Shown here piece by piece: positions 16,702-26,497 of a stretch of DNA of 64,000 bases (positions are counted from its first letter, which is position 1; each line of letters opens with the position of its first letter). Both the position numbers and the translations under genes were made by a program. The stretch is from NCBI RefSeq assembly GCF_000169175.1, contig NZ_AAWS01000026.1, positions 60,467 through 124,466 on the forward strand, given 5' to 3'. Source of the stretch: Microscilla marina ATCC 23134. Its GTDB lineage: Bacteria > Bacteroidota > Bacteroidia > Cytophagales > Microscillaceae. Under the pieces are notes generated by a model. The model saw only the letters and a program-made list of their open reading frames with translations. It was not told the origin of the DNA and did no database searches.

Positions 16702-17484
16702 TTAAGCCTTTACTTTGCGTCGTTGTACTTCCCAAAAACTAATTACCCAGACAACCGATCCAGAAATAATACTAAGCAATACTGGATGAGTAAACAGCGT
16801 GTGCATGTTTTTGGCATCTATTACACTTACTATAGGCAAGGCATACAAAAAATACTGGACGTGTTTCCAGCCCTGCAGCATCAACCCTGCACTTACTACC
16901 CCCAGCAGGGCTACTCCTATGTTGAGCCCAAAGTTGCTAAAGCGACGTGCCAGCCAATTGTGCAATACCCAAATAGAAAAAGAAGCTAAAAATATTTTGA
17001 GCGCCATCAATAAATTGAAAGCAATCATGGGGTTGTAATCCATAAAGTTCATGTGGGGCTTGATCAACGATATAATATAGCCCGACAAAAAAATGTATAG
17101 GGCAAAAATCAAGACTGTGGTAAAGTTGATCAACAAGCTAAATATATTTTTGCTTAGCTCTATGCTCCAGCCTGGTATGGGCAGTGTATAAAGATGTTTC
17201 CATGTATTGTGGCGGTGTTCGCGGGCGTAAATCATTCCATTGACCATCGCTATATATAGCGGCAAAAAGAATATACCAAGTACACGGTAGTGTACTGTGA
17301 TAAATACCTCCCAGGGGTTTTTACCTTTAGCCACCGCGTTTGCCACCAATTTGCTGGTGCCCATGCTCATTCCTAAAAACAACAAAAACGCAATGGCAAA
17401 AGGGCAAAGAATCATGAGCCAGTATACCAAGGTGCCCCGGTATTTGATAAATTCGGCTTTGAGCTCTCTTATTAAATGTAGCAT
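16702..17484 (-). CDS. ABC-2 type exporter permease, first subunit
   Basis: 260 residues from the ATG at 17484, which sits one base after the TAG of the ATPase gene, so translation is probably coupled. A longer frame from 17526 would overlap the ATPase gene and add nothing recognisable; the shorter start also makes the length equal to that of its paralogue. About six membrane segments and the loop motif HRHNTWKHLYTLPIPGW are visible. It is expected to pair with the downstream permease and the ATPase in an inner-membrane exporter. Confidence 0.8.
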   Translation of the reverse strand: MLHLIRELKAEFIKYRGTLVYWLMILCPFAIAFLLFLGMSMGTSKLVANAVAKGKNPWEVFITVHYRVLGIFFLPLYIAMVNGMIYAREHRHNTWKHLYTLPIPGWSIELSKNIFSLLINFTTVLIFALYIFLSGYIISLIKPHMNFMDYNPMIAFNLLMALKIFLASFSIWVLHNWLARRFSNFGLNIGVALLGVVSAGLMLQGWKHVQYFLYALPIVSVIDAKNMHTLFTHPVLLSIISGSVVWVISFWEVQRRKVKA

Positions 17485-17485
17485 A

Positions 17486-18400
17486 CTATCGAGGGTTTTG
17501 GGTAATGTCCATGAATAAATCTTCAAGCGATGACTCCTGCGGAGAAAGTTGGTATACTTCGAGCCCAGCCTTGAGCAAACTACTGTTTACCTGATGAATG
17601 ACTGCATGTTCGTGGGCTTCTATCTTAAGCGTGCCATTTTGCCGCCCTATGATTGGTATATGCTGATCGGTCAATATTTCTGCTGCTTTGTCGCTGTCGT
17701 TTACCTCTAGCAGGGTAGAAGGTTTTTGTTGCTCGCGTAGCTCACCAATGCTGCCCTCAAAATGTAGTTTACCCTGGTGAATAATGCCCACGTGCGTGGC
17801 TACTTTCTCTACTTCGCTCAGTAGGTGACTCGACACAAATATGGTTTTCTGAAACTCTTGGTTGAGCCTGATAATCAATTCTCTGATTTCTTTGATTCCA
17901 TTGGGGTCAAGCCCGTTGGTAGGCTCATCTAAAATGAGCAAATCGGGGTCGTTCAAAAAACTAAGCGCTAACCCCAGGCGTTGCTTCATGCCCAGTGAGT
18001 ATTGCTTTACTCTGCGGTGAGCGTCATTGCTCAAACCTACAATCTCAAGCACTTCATCTATTCTTTTTTTGTCAATATTGCCAATAAGTGTACGGGTAAT
18101 CTCCAGGTTTTTGCGTCCGCTTAAGTGTGGATATAAAGAAGGCATTTCGACCAAAGCCCCAATTTTGCGTAAAATCTCTACCCGGTGGTTGTTCAAATCT
18201 TGGTTAAATAGTGATACCTTGCCTTTGGTGGTTTTGATCAAACCAAGTAAAATTCTGATGGTTGTAGTTTTACCAGCCCCATTGGGTCCTAAAAAACCGT
18301 AAATACTGGCCTGGGGAACCTTTAGGCTCAAGTTGTGTAGTACTTTAAACTTGCCAAAGCTAAAGTCCAGCTGGTGGGTTTCTATAATATTTTTTTGCAT
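17486..18400 (-). CDS. ABC exporter ATP-binding protein
   Basis: 304 residues. Walker A GPNGAGKTTTIR (about 38-49), Q-loop region, signature YSLGMKQRLGLA, Walker B LLILDEPTNGLDP and the switch His in SSHLLSEVE are all intact. The C-terminal 80 residues form the accessory domain common in bacitracin (BcrA)-type ATPases. It is the first gene of the operon and powers the two ABC-2 permeases that follow. Such sets export peptides or lipids, or give immunity; which applies here cannot be told. Confidence 0.9.
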   Translation of the reverse strand: MQKNIIETHQLDFSFGKFKVLHNLSLKVPQASIYGFLGPNGAGKTTTIRILLGLIKTTKGKVSLFNQDLNNHRVEILRKIGALVEMPSLYPHLSGRKNLEITRTLIGNIDKKRIDEVLEIVGLSNDAHRRVKQYSLGMKQRLGLALSFLNDPDLLILDEPTNGLDPNGIKEIRELIIRLNQEFQKTIFVSSHLLSEVEKVATHVGIIHQGKLHFEGSIGELREQQKPSTLLEVNDSDKAAEILTDQHIPIIGRQNGTLKIEAHEHAVIHQVNSSLLKAGLEVYQLSPQESSLEDLFMDITQNPR

Positions 18401-18474
18401 AAATTTATCAATCGGTTATATGAATATTAATTAATCGTTATTGCACAGTACTATGCAATACAATGTATTAGTAG

Positions 18475-18507
18475 CAAAGGTAATAGTTTTCTTACAAGTC
18501 AAAGGTA
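18475..18507 (-). promoter_or_regulatory. Candidate promoter of the ABC exporter operon
   Basis: On the minus strand TACCTTTG (complement of 18475-18482) matches TAnnTTTG, with a TTG (18500-18502) 17 bases upstream. That TTG belongs to a second TACCTTTG (18500-18507). Transcription would start about 70 bases before the ATPase ATG. Confidence 0.4.
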
Positions 18508-18655
18508 AAAACTGAAAAGTATTTGTTAGAGGCATTATACCAAAGCCACTGTTTTACCTGCCGATGGGTATTTAAGGCTTAGTCGGTAAAATTACTCATT
18601 TAGTCTATGCTTTATCCTTTCAGGTATATTTCAAGTAGGTTTTACTTTATTTTGA

Positions 18656-18686
18656 GAGATATTTGTAATGTGTAAGAACTTGGTGG
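18656..18686 (+). repeat. 31-bp direct repeat, copy 1, upstream of the kinase gene
   Basis: 31 bases identical, with one mismatch, to 18869-18899. The interval between them (about 180 bp) holds an inverted pair TGTGTCTTCA/TGAAGACACA and small hairpins (GCCGAT/ATCGGT, CCTAAAA/TTTTAGG). Possibly an inserted element or a local duplication. Confidence 0.7.
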
Positions 18687-18868
18687 TACTCTACCCTACT
18701 ATTTTTCGCCCTAATTTGTGTCTTCACAACCGAGTTTACGAGTCCTTAGATGCCGATGAATATCGGTGCTCAGCAAAGCTAAATCAACCTAACCATACGC
18801 CTAAAAACGACTTATTTTAGGGTTTCGACCGGTTGATGAAGACACACAACCGAGGCGAGGACGGTACT

Positions 18869-18899
18869 GAGATATTTGTAATGTGTAAAAACTTGGTGG
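18869..18899 (+). repeat. 31-bp direct repeat, copy 2, upstream of the kinase gene
   Basis: Second copy of 18656-18686, ending 44 bases before the chosen kinase start. If the repeat marks a duplicated leader, the kinase start at 18944 rather than 18833 is favoured. Confidence 0.7.
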
Positions 18900-18943
18900 C
18901 AAGCCTCCTACAGTTAAACTTTTTGCAAAAGTTATTTCATAAA

Positions 18944-20020
18944 ATGACATTGGAAACATTTAAAGTAAAAAATGCGGGTAAAACCGCTAATATTACCCTT
19001 CACTTACTCTTTTGGGGCGTGCTTATTATTTTGTTGCTATTTCGCGACTACCAGTACTACGACCGATTTAAGAGCTATAGCATGGGGTATATGTTGCTGG
19101 GCTCATTTACTCATCTGGCAGTGGTTATGACTATGTTCTATGTCAACTACAAGTACATAGTTGCCCGTCATTTCAGAGCGCGTAGATTCAAAAAATTTGC
19201 CTTGTATATTTTTTTACTTTGGATGGTTGGCATTGTATGTCTTCTGGTAGACAGCTACTTATGGTATGCAGGTTTGAACTTTACCATGGGCGATAAACAC
19301 CGCCCCTGGACTACCAAGATATGGACTAACCGTATCATTGGTGCCACATTTATCAGCTTTTTTTACCTGTGGTCGAGCACCCAAATTCGCATTATGATAG
19401 ATTGGTTTCGCAGTGCCGAAGTACAAAAAGAGCTGGAAAATCAACGCCTCAAGGCAGAGTTGTCTATGCTCAAACTACAGGTAAGCCCCCATTTTTTGTT
19501 CAATACCCTCAATAATATCTACGCCCTTGCCTTTCAGCAACGTCCTCAGGCACCCGAAGCCATTCTTAAGCTGTCAGACATTATGCGTTATATGTTGTAT
19601 GAAGCCAACGCTGAAAAAGTATCTTTGCAAAAAGAGATTACCTACATCCAAAACTTCATAGACCTTAACAAGCTACGCCTGCGTCATACCGAAGTTCACT
19701 TTAACCTTTGTGGCGATTATATAGGCAAGCAAATCGCACCTATGTTGCTGTTGCCACTGGTAGAAAATGCCTTTAAATATGGTGTAAGCGCCAAAAACCC
19801 TTCAGTGATTGACATTGACTTGAAAGTGGCAGATAACCAATTAATTTTTAGTACCCAAAACCAAATCTTCCAGCAAAACAGTGTGAAACGCCCCGAAGAA
19901 GGAGGAATAGGCTTAAATAATACCCGCAAGCGCCTTGAGTTCATGTATCCAGGGCAATATGAGTTTGACACGGTGGCTGATAATGGGGTATACTATACCT
20001 TACTGAAAGTGCGTTTGTAG
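18944..20020 (+). CDS. LytS-type sensor histidine kinase (His_kinase family)
   Basis: 358 residues from the ATG at 18944; a longer frame from 18833 begins inside repeated DNA and encodes no recognisable sequence. Four hydrophobic segments (LLFWGVLIILLLF, MLLGSFTHLAVVMTMFYV, FALYIFLLWMVGIVCLLV and one near 130) are followed by a short coiled coil and the phosphoacceptor motif SPHFLFNTLNNIYALA. The ATPase N-box is PMLLLPLVENAFKYG, and GIGLNNTRKRLEFMY lies near the end. This family usually signals to LytTR response regulators, but no LytTR gene is adjacent. It is alone and convergent with the TPR-SpoIIE gene. Confidence 0.85.
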   Translation: MTLETFKVKNAGKTANITLHLLFWGVLIILLLFRDYQYYDRFKSYSMGYMLLGSFTHLAVVMTMFYVNYKYIVARHFRARRFKKFALYIFLLWMVGIVCLLVDSYLWYAGLNFTMGDKHRPWTTKIWTNRIIGATFISFFYLWSSTQIRIMIDWFRSAEVQKELENQRLKAELSMLKLQVSPHFLFNTLNNIYALAFQQRPQAPEAILKLSDIMRYMLYEANAEKVSLQKEITYIQNFIDLNKLRLRHTEVHFNLCGDYIGKQIAPMLLLPLVENAFKYGVSAKNPSVIDIDLKVADNQLIFSTQNQIFQQNSVKRPEEGGIGLNNTRKRLEFMYPGQYEFDTVADNGVYYTLLKVRL

Positions 20021-20070
20021 AGGGGAGTATTCAGTTGCTGCTCGTGCCAAATACCATATATTACTTTATG

Positions 20071-20336
20071 CTAGTGCACTGAGGATTAAATAAATGCACT
20101 ATTTATTCGAGGGTATTTTGTTTGCTGACGCACTTCAAAAAGTGCGCAGAGTTAGTTTACAATTCCGATGTATATCGGAACCGGAGCTACGCAAACTTTT
20201 TTAAGTAAAGTCAGCGAGCTAAAGACTCCGAATAACCGAGCCTATTTCTAAATCCCGATTCATTTCATCGGGGCAGCTATGCTGTGGCGAGCTCTGCGAA
20301 GCTAATGTGGTAGGAATTTAGTTTCCAGTGCACTAG
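20071..20336. repeat. MITE-like intergenic imperfect palindrome, copy 2
   Basis: About 266 bp bounded by CTAGTGCACTG (20071-20081) and its exact complement CAGTGCACTAG (20326-20336), with weaker pairing continuing about 10 bases inward. Inner arms around GCTGACGCACTT and AAGTAAAGTCAGCG pair, and it holds small hairpins such as CCGATGTATATCGG. It overlaps the last bases of the convergent SpoIIE gene. Confidence 0.6.
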
Positions 20337-22375
20337 AGTTTAAAACCCAAAATAGTAATGTCATCGCGTTGTTCAGCACCTTTTTGATACGTTTCTAGCG
20401 TATGCTCCAGCACCTCTTTTTGGTCGGAAAGAGACAGGTGGACATTACTTTCAATGAGCTTAAACAAGCGACGACTACTAAAAGACTCACGTGCGCGGTT
20501 GGGCGTGTCGGCAAAACCATCAGAAGTGAGGTAAAGCTGCTCCCCTTTGGCAAGAATCACTTCATTTTCTTTAAATGGACGGGGGGCGTAGTGAGAGAAA
20601 TACCCCCCAATAAACTGTTTATCGCTCTTTACTTTTATCAATTTGTCTCCTTGAGTATAATACAATGGTCTACGCGACCCTGCATAAATTACTTTAAAGC
20701 GAGGGCAAGTTTCTTCGTTTTCCTCTATATCGGTTATTTTACAGAGAATAATGTCCATGCCCGCTTGATTTTTAGTGACTTCTTGCCGCAAAGAAGCTGT
20801 GAGCATAGTATTGAGTTCTTCCAGCATCAAGGCAGGGTTACTTATCTTTTTATTGACTATTTCGTTGAGCAAGGCGTAGCCCAACATAGACATCAAAGAT
20901 CCCGCTACCCCGTGTCCTGTGCAATCGGCTACAGCCACATAACGCACCTTGCCTATTTGATACATCCAATAAAAATCGCCCGAAACAATGTCTTTAGGCA
21001 GGTATAACAAAAAGTGCTCACCCAATATGTCTTGCATCCTCTTGTCAAAAGGCAATATGGCCGACTGAATCAACTTTGCCGCCCTTATACTATTGGTTAC
21101 TTGTTGGTTACGCAGTGTCAACATTTCGGTTTTGGTGAGTAGTTTTTCCCGGCTACGTACCAGTAAACGGTTAACTTCATTGATTTCTGCCGACTGTTGC
21201 CCCATCAGTTTTCGTGCCTTTCGATCTTTGCGACTACTGCGGTAAAGCACAAAAGCCAGTAAAAGCATTAGTCCCAACCCAATGATAGTACTATAAGAAA
21301 TAATTTTATGTCGACGAATAGTCGCTTTTTTTAAGTCTAGGTCTTTCTCGAGCAACACCCGTTCTTTTCTTTCGGTTACCATTTCAAACTGGTGCTGTAG
21401 TGCCGCTATTTGTACACTCGCATTTACACTCATCAAACTGTCGCGGAGCCTGGTGTATAACAAATGATATTCAAGCGCTTCTTTGTGTTTTTTTTGTTTG
21501 GCAGCCAGCGCATACAAACTTTCGTAAGTTTCTATAATACGCATATTTGCTCCAGCATCTTGCGCTATTTTTAGCGCCCTATCGTACAAAGCCTTTGCTT
21601 TAGTAGGTTGTCCCTTTTCTGCCAGTAAGTCGCCCATATTGTCTAAGGTAGCTGCTTTCATGTGTTTTATCTCAGCATCTTTTTGGTTGATGATGAGCGA
21701 TTTTTCATACCATTTCAAGGCTTCTGCATACTTTTTCATTCTTGCAAACACCAGCCCCATATTATTGTAAGAAGCCACCAACCCTTTGGTAAGTTGAAGC
21801 TCTTCTCTGTGTTGTATAGAGTTGCCAAAATACTGCAAGGCTTTGTCATAGTCTTTGGTATAAAAATACGCTACCCCAATGTTGTTATAAGCCAAGGCAA
21901 TTTCTTCTTTGAAGCCAAATTTTTCGGCCAGGTCAAGTGCCAGGTCAGAGTATTGATGAGTTTTGGACGTATTTAGTTGCCGGCGATACAACAGGGCAAT
22001 GTAGTTGTAGGTATGGGTTATGCCCAGCCAGTTGTTAAGTTGTTGATAAATGCTCAATTGTTTGAGGAAGTGATCCAGTGCGCGCTCGTGCACTGTTTGT
22101 GCCATCAATGCTTGCCCCATTAGCCCATGGGCTTTAGCTTGTGCTGGAAGGTCTTTTTTTTGATAAGCAATGCGTAGCGCACTTTGAGCGAGTTGCTTGG
22201 CTTGGTCAGGGCTACTGTCCAGCAATTGTTGTCCTTGGGTAAGCAGTTGTTTTATGTTTGATTGAGAGGTTTTGGGGGTTGTGGTAGTATCTTGGGCATA
22301 TAACATCGCAGTTCCTGCCAAAAACCATAGCATAATGGTTAAAAACCTGAAGTATTGCCTGATGTCCATATACAT
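20333..22375 (-). CDS. TPR-containing SpoIIE/PP2C-type serine phosphatase
   Basis: 680 residues. Signal peptide or membrane anchor (FLTIMLWFLAGTAMLYAQ), then about six tetratricopeptide repeats (residues about 40-310; for example ALAYNNIGVAYFYTKDYDKALQYF), a membrane segment (IISYSTIIGLGLMLLLAFVLY), a coiled coil, and a C-terminal SpoIIE-like PP2C domain. Metal-binding signatures are SGDFYW, VADCTGHGVAGSLMSMLG and LTSDGFAD. This periplasmic-TPR/cytoplasmic-phosphatase layout is common in Cytophagales and is thought to dephosphorylate anti-sigma-antagonist (STAS) proteins; a SpoIIAA-like gene lies at 43.4 kb, but no link is shown. Either of the first two ATGs could start it. Confidence 0.85.
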   Translation of the reverse strand: MYMDIRQYFRFLTIMLWFLAGTAMLYAQDTTTTPKTSQSNIKQLLTQGQQLLDSSPDQAKQLAQSALRIAYQKKDLPAQAKAHGLMGQALMAQTVHERALDHFLKQLSIYQQLNNWLGITHTYNYIALLYRRQLNTSKTHQYSDLALDLAEKFGFKEEIALAYNNIGVAYFYTKDYDKALQYFGNSIQHREELQLTKGLVASYNNMGLVFARMKKYAEALKWYEKSLIINQKDAEIKHMKAATLDNMGDLLAEKGQPTKAKALYDRALKIAQDAGANMRIIETYESLYALAAKQKKHKEALEYHLLYTRLRDSLMSVNASVQIAALQHQFEMVTERKERVLLEKDLDLKKATIRRHKIISYSTIIGLGLMLLLAFVLYRSSRKDRKARKLMGQQSAEINEVNRLLVRSREKLLTKTEMLTLRNQQVTNSIRAAKLIQSAILPFDKRMQDILGEHFLLYLPKDIVSGDFYWMYQIGKVRYVAVADCTGHGVAGSLMSMLGYALLNEIVNKKISNPALMLEELNTMLTASLRQEVTKNQAGMDIILCKITDIEENEETCPRFKVIYAGSRRPLYYTQGDKLIKVKSDKQFIGGYFSHYAPRPFKENEVILAKGEQLYLTSDGFADTPNRARESFSSRRLFKLIESNVHLSLSDQKEVLEHTLETYQKGAEQRDDITILGFKL

Positions 22376-22551
22376 TGTTGGATAGATAAAAAATACATGT
22401 CAGCGCAACAAACGCCTGCACAGTTGTTTTGAATATTTAATATAACCATTCTTACGAAGAATCATAGGTACTACGTCCCTAAAAAACCATTTAATAAATT
22501 TTCAGGCTTATCAAATGGTTTTTCAAAATGCTACGCTGCTTATTTTAACTT

Positions 22552-24042
22552 TTATTTATCTACTACCAGGCGTTTATCACGGTTGGCCACCTTCCATGCA
22601 GTATGAAAAATCAATCGGGTAATTTTTTCCATCTTAGGAAAATGAATTTTGTCTACAGTATCAGTAGGGCGGTGGTAGTCGACATGGGTACCGTTGAAAT
22701 AAAAAATTACAGGAATACGGTTTTTGGCAAAGTTGTAATGGTCTGAGCGGTAGTAAAAACGATTGGGGTCGTTCTTGTCATTGTAGGTGTAGTCTAGTTT
22801 CAGGCGGGTGTATGTTTTGTTAGCTACTTCACTCAGCTGATGTAGTTCAGTAGATAGTTTATCGGCGCCTATCAAATAAATATAGTCAGGGTCGGTTTTG
22901 TAGCGGGTGTCAATACGCCCTATCATGTCAATGTTTAGATTGGCTACCGTATTTTTTAGCGGAAATACCGGGTCTACATCAGTATAAAACTGAGAACCAT
23001 ACAACCCTATTTCTTCACCTGCCACCGTAATAAACAAAATGCTGCGACGTGGGCCTTTTCCTGCTTGTTTTGCTTTGGCAAATGCTTCGGCAAGCTCCAT
23101 TACAGCCACGGTGCCCGAACCATCGTCGTCTGCGCCATTGTTTATTTTGCCATTACTACCCAGGCCTATATGGTCATAATGTGCCGAAATTACCAATATT
23201 TCATCTTTCTTATCAGTACCTTCCAGCAAACCCAATACATTCTCTGACTTGAGCGTTATTTTTTGTTGTTGTGTAGCTTTGGCCGTGATTGCTTTGCCCG
23301 ATGTGCCTATAGGTAGCTTTTTACCAATCAGGGTTGCTTCGTCGGTGTTGAGCAAAGCAGTGGCTAAAGCAGGCGATACATAAAACACCATTTTGCTAGT
23401 TTCATCAGGTTTACTCAAGTGAGGCCCTACCCAACGTTTGAGGTAATAGGCATTGAAGTTTACCAACTCCTTAAAATCGGCTTGAGTATTGGCACGTAGT
23501 ACAAACAATGCTTTTGCCCCTAAGTTGAGCGCTACCTCTCCCTTTTTCATAGCTTCTGCATGGTTTTTAGCAAAAAACACCACTCCTTTGCCTGGCACAT
23601 TGGCTTGTTTCATTTCTTGAGCTGTGCCCTCACCAGCATACACCGCCTGGCAGGTAAACGGGCTTTTTTGGGTTGATATACCTATGGCAAACACATCTCG
23701 AAGAAACTGGTATTTTTTACCGTTGGCTTCTACCGACACATCTTTCCATTTGGTACTTTTCATGGCAAACTTCTGGAAGTAACTCATCCCAGCAGACGTT
23801 TTTACCGGAGCTTGTAATCCTAGTTTTTTAAAGTGGCTGGCAATGTATTTGGCGGCTTTTTTTTGCCCACGGGTTCCAGTACGTCGCCCTTCCATGCTAT
23901 CGGCAGCCACTATGTGCAAGTGCCGCGATAAGTCTTCTTGAGTAATGGTTTGGGCAAACTTTACTGCGGAGACATCTTTTTGTGCCCATCCAGTGGCTGA
24001 AAGCACCCCCAGCCCCATCATTATTATTAGTTTTCTCATCAT
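22552..24042 (-). CDS. Secreted M28 family metallopeptidase
   Basis: 496 residues with a signal peptide (IIMMGLGVLSATGWAQ). The M28 zinc ligands are all recognisable: SAHYDHIG, NNGADDDGSGT, GEEIGLYGS, LNIDMIGR and FNGTHVDYHRPTDT. An inserted PA-like domain (about 120-260) lies before the catalytic half. Family members are co-catalytic two-zinc aminopeptidases or carboxypeptidases; the location is probably periplasmic or extracellular. No T9SS tail is present. The gene appears to be transcribed alone. Confidence 0.88.
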   Translation of the reverse strand: MMRKLIIMMGLGVLSATGWAQKDVSAVKFAQTITQEDLSRHLHIVAADSMEGRRTGTRGQKKAAKYIASHFKKLGLQAPVKTSAGMSYFQKFAMKSTKWKDVSVEANGKKYQFLRDVFAIGISTQKSPFTCQAVYAGEGTAQEMKQANVPGKGVVFFAKNHAEAMKKGEVALNLGAKALFVLRANTQADFKELVNFNAYYLKRWVGPHLSKPDETSKMVFYVSPALATALLNTDEATLIGKKLPIGTSGKAITAKATQQQKITLKSENVLGLLEGTDKKDEILVISAHYDHIGLGSNGKINNGADDDGSGTVAVMELAEAFAKAKQAGKGPRRSILFITVAGEEIGLYGSQFYTDVDPVFPLKNTVANLNIDMIGRIDTRYKTDPDYIYLIGADKLSTELHQLSEVANKTYTRLKLDYTYNDKNDPNRFYYRSDHYNFAKNRIPVIFYFNGTHVDYHRPTDTVDKIHFPKMEKITRLIFHTAWKVANRDKRLVVDK

Positions 24043-24145
24043 AGTTTGTCTTTAGTTGGGAAGCAATTATCTGGTTATTAACGCATACATTGCACATTGT
24101 GGTTAACCAAAAGCCTTGATAAAATTACTTTATCTCGTATGCTGC

Positions 24146-25261
24146 TTATAAATGCTCAAACAACGCTTCTATTTTGGTACATTGTGTTGTGTGGGAGTAG
24201 TTTTCTTTGGCACGTTTTCGACCAATCTCAATGAGCTGTTCACGTAATTGATGGTCATGATAGATTTTTTTCAATGCTTCCGCCATGGCTTGTTCGTTTT
24301 CGGGGGGAATCAAGATACCCGCTTTGCCATAGTCGAGCAGTTCGGTAGTACCGCCAGCATCTGTACCAATCACAGGTAAGCCCGACGCCATCGCCTCTAC
24401 CGTTACCATGCCAAAAGGCTCAGAGCGCGACGCCATGACAAACACGTCTAATGCCGCAAAAGCCTTGGGAGCATCATCTACAAATGGCCTAAAGTGAATC
24501 AAATCCATCAAATGTCGTTCTACTGCCATTTTTTCAAGATAACGCAAATGTCCCTTCTCACCACCTACTGTTTCGGCGCCTATGCACAAACCATATATGT
24601 GCAAGTCTTGGTGTTCTAGTATCTCTACGGCTTTTATCAGGTACTCTTGCCCTTTTTCTTTGTCTATACGTCCAATAATACCTGCCACAAAAGCATTGGG
24701 TGGAATCTTAAATGCCTTGCGTGACTCTTCCCGGTGTTTCATTGCATCGGCAAAACGACCTACCTCTATAGTAAGCGGTATTACGTGTACTTTTTGTTCT
24801 GCAATACCTGTGTTCTGTAGCAATTGTTTTTTGAGCAAATCAAGCGGTACTATCCAGGCATCCAGGCGTTTATAAAAATACCTGTGGTACAAATCTCGCT
24901 TGCGGTGTTTCATCTGCATTTGCTGCAAATACACTGCTTTGAGGGGTTGTTGTGAGTAGCGCTTGCTCATAATGCCTATATAAAAGTGCTCGTAGTGCCC
25001 TATGAGCAACGTAGGTATTTGTGCCTTGTCGAGCAAACGTGCCAAACGTCGTGCTGCCCCAAATTTGAAATGTTTGCCTTTACATACATAATGGTGCGTT
25101 GTTACACCTGCTTCTTTGGCTTTGTTGGAAATGGTAGAGCCATCACGGCAAAAAATACTGATTTGATGCCCGCGTTCAGTAAGCCACTTTGCCAAATTTA
25201 AAATATTGATCTCTAACCCTCCCCAGGCATCAGAACTACATAAAATCCCTGTTTTTATCAT
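24146..25261 (-). CDS. GT4 family glycosyltransferase
   Basis: 371 residues, GT-B fold. The N-terminus CSSDAWGGLEINILNLAKWL is the usual start of GT4 enzymes; GIIGRIDKEKGQEYLIKA opens the C-terminal domain, and SRSEPFGMVTVEAMASGLPVIG holds the E-x7-E nucleotide-sugar motif. It transfers a sugar from an NDP donor with retention. This is the left-most gene of a surface-glycan cluster reaching 32.3 kb; its 3' end faces the M28 gene. Confidence 0.85.
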   Translation of the reverse strand: MIKTGILCSSDAWGGLEINILNLAKWLTERGHQISIFCRDGSTISNKAKEAGVTTHHYVCKGKHFKFGAARRLARLLDKAQIPTLLIGHYEHFYIGIMSKRYSQQPLKAVYLQQMQMKHRKRDLYHRYFYKRLDAWIVPLDLLKKQLLQNTGIAEQKVHVIPLTIEVGRFADAMKHREESRKAFKIPPNAFVAGIIGRIDKEKGQEYLIKAVEILEHQDLHIYGLCIGAETVGGEKGHLRYLEKMAVERHLMDLIHFRPFVDDAPKAFAALDVFVMASRSEPFGMVTVEAMASGLPVIGTDAGGTTELLDYGKAGILIPPENEQAMAEALKKIYHDHQLREQLIEIGRKRAKENYSHTTQCTKIEALFEHL

Positions 25262-25399
25262 ATCTTTTCCCCTTGTTCAGTACAGCAAATTAGAGCGCAA
25301 AATTATATGAAATCATAAAAAAAGATGGTTACTTTGTCGTTTTATTTTCATATTTCTTAAGCCTTTAGCTAAGGCTATCAGCAAACAAGATTGTAGACA

Positions 25400-26446
25400 A
25401 TGAGGTTATTTGGGTTTTCGCTTTTGCGTAATGGAGTCAAGTATGATTATAGTTTTCACGAGAGTTTGACTTCTTTGAGTGGCATCACAGAAAAAATATA
25501 CCTGGCGTTGGGTGAGGGAGAAGACAACACCGAAGAAGTGCTGCAACAGTATGATTTTTTGCACATTATATCTACTGTATGGGACCATAATATACGTAAA
25601 AGCGGGCTTATTTTGTCGCAACAAACCAACATCGCCCTAGATGCTTTGCGTAAAGATTTTGACCAGGAACCTGGCACCTGGGGGGTTTACCTACAGGCTG
25701 ATGAAGTGATCAATGAAGAAGATTATGAAAAAATGAAACGTGACATTGCGTATGCCAACGAGCATGGCTACGACGCAGTGCGTTTTCGTTACCTTCACTT
25801 TTGGTCTAGTCACAACAAAATAGCCATTGACTTTCAGTGGTACCCACAAGAGATAAGAGCTGTACGCTTAAAGAGTAGCATAAAAAGTTGTTTGGATGCC
25901 CAAGGCTTCGAAGGGTTTAAAAAAGTGTACGACAGCGATGCTTTTATTTATCATTATGGGCACGCCCGCAGCGATGAGGGGTACGAAGAAAAATACAAAG
26001 AATTTCATAAATGGTGGCATACATCTGAAAAAGCCATTGCCCGCTCAAAACGAAAATTTGAAAAACGCACCAGTGAGCGCACCCTGAAGTTATTACCTTA
26101 CTTTGGCACGCATCCTTCTTTGATGAAAAAACGCATTGAAGAAGCAAACGATGTATTTGAGCAGGCTCCTGTAAAAGCAGTATATATATTGGCAGACAAA
26201 AGCTTGTTTTCAGACGAGTTTATTGCCAAAATAAACGCAGAGCAAGTACATTGGGTCACTGAAGGCAATTACAAAAAAGCACCTAAAGATCAATTGGTGA
26301 TTTTACGCCCTGGTTTTTGGCAAAAGTTGCGTTATAAGTCTGAAGTTCCGCTCAAAACCCATTCAGATCTTGCCCGCCCCTGGACTGTCGAGACCATTTT
26401 GACCCTGAAACTTGCCGAGAAAGACATTGGGTTGAAAAAGATCTAA
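25400..26446 (+). CDS. GT2-like glycosyltransferase
   Basis: 348 residues. The first 200 residues resemble GT-A family 2 enzymes: LSGITEKIYLALGEGEDNT matches the nucleotide-binding part and YLQADEVINEEDY carries the acidic metal-binding motif, as in LPS-core WaaE-like transferases. The C-terminal 90 residues (from KAVYILADKSLFSDEF) are of unknown function. It is divergent from the GT4 gene at 24.1 kb and convergent with the GT17-like gene. A role in glycan synthesis is inferred from fold and neighbours. Confidence 0.65.
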   Translation: MRLFGFSLLRNGVKYDYSFHESLTSLSGITEKIYLALGEGEDNTEEVLQQYDFLHIISTVWDHNIRKSGLILSQQTNIALDALRKDFDQEPGTWGVYLQADEVINEEDYEKMKRDIAYANEHGYDAVRFRYLHFWSSHNKIAIDFQWYPQEIRAVRLKSSIKSCLDAQGFEGFKKVYDSDAFIYHYGHARSDEGYEEKYKEFHKWWHTSEKAIARSKRKFEKRTSERTLKLLPYFGTHPSLMKKRIEEANDVFEQAPVKAVYILADKSLFSDEFIAKINAEQVHWVTEGNYKKAPKDQLVILRPGFWQKLRYKSEVPLKTHSDLARPWTVETILTLKLAEKDIGLKKI

Positions 26447-26497
26447 GCCAAAACACAGGGTGGTGTTGTCGCAACCCTACACCATTGCTACCAAAAG

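Noticed and set aside
18833..18943. Extended N-terminus of the LytS-type kinase
   Set aside because: The extra 37 residues come from repeat DNA and are not similar to sensor kinases; the ATG at 18944 gives a normal start before the first membrane helix.
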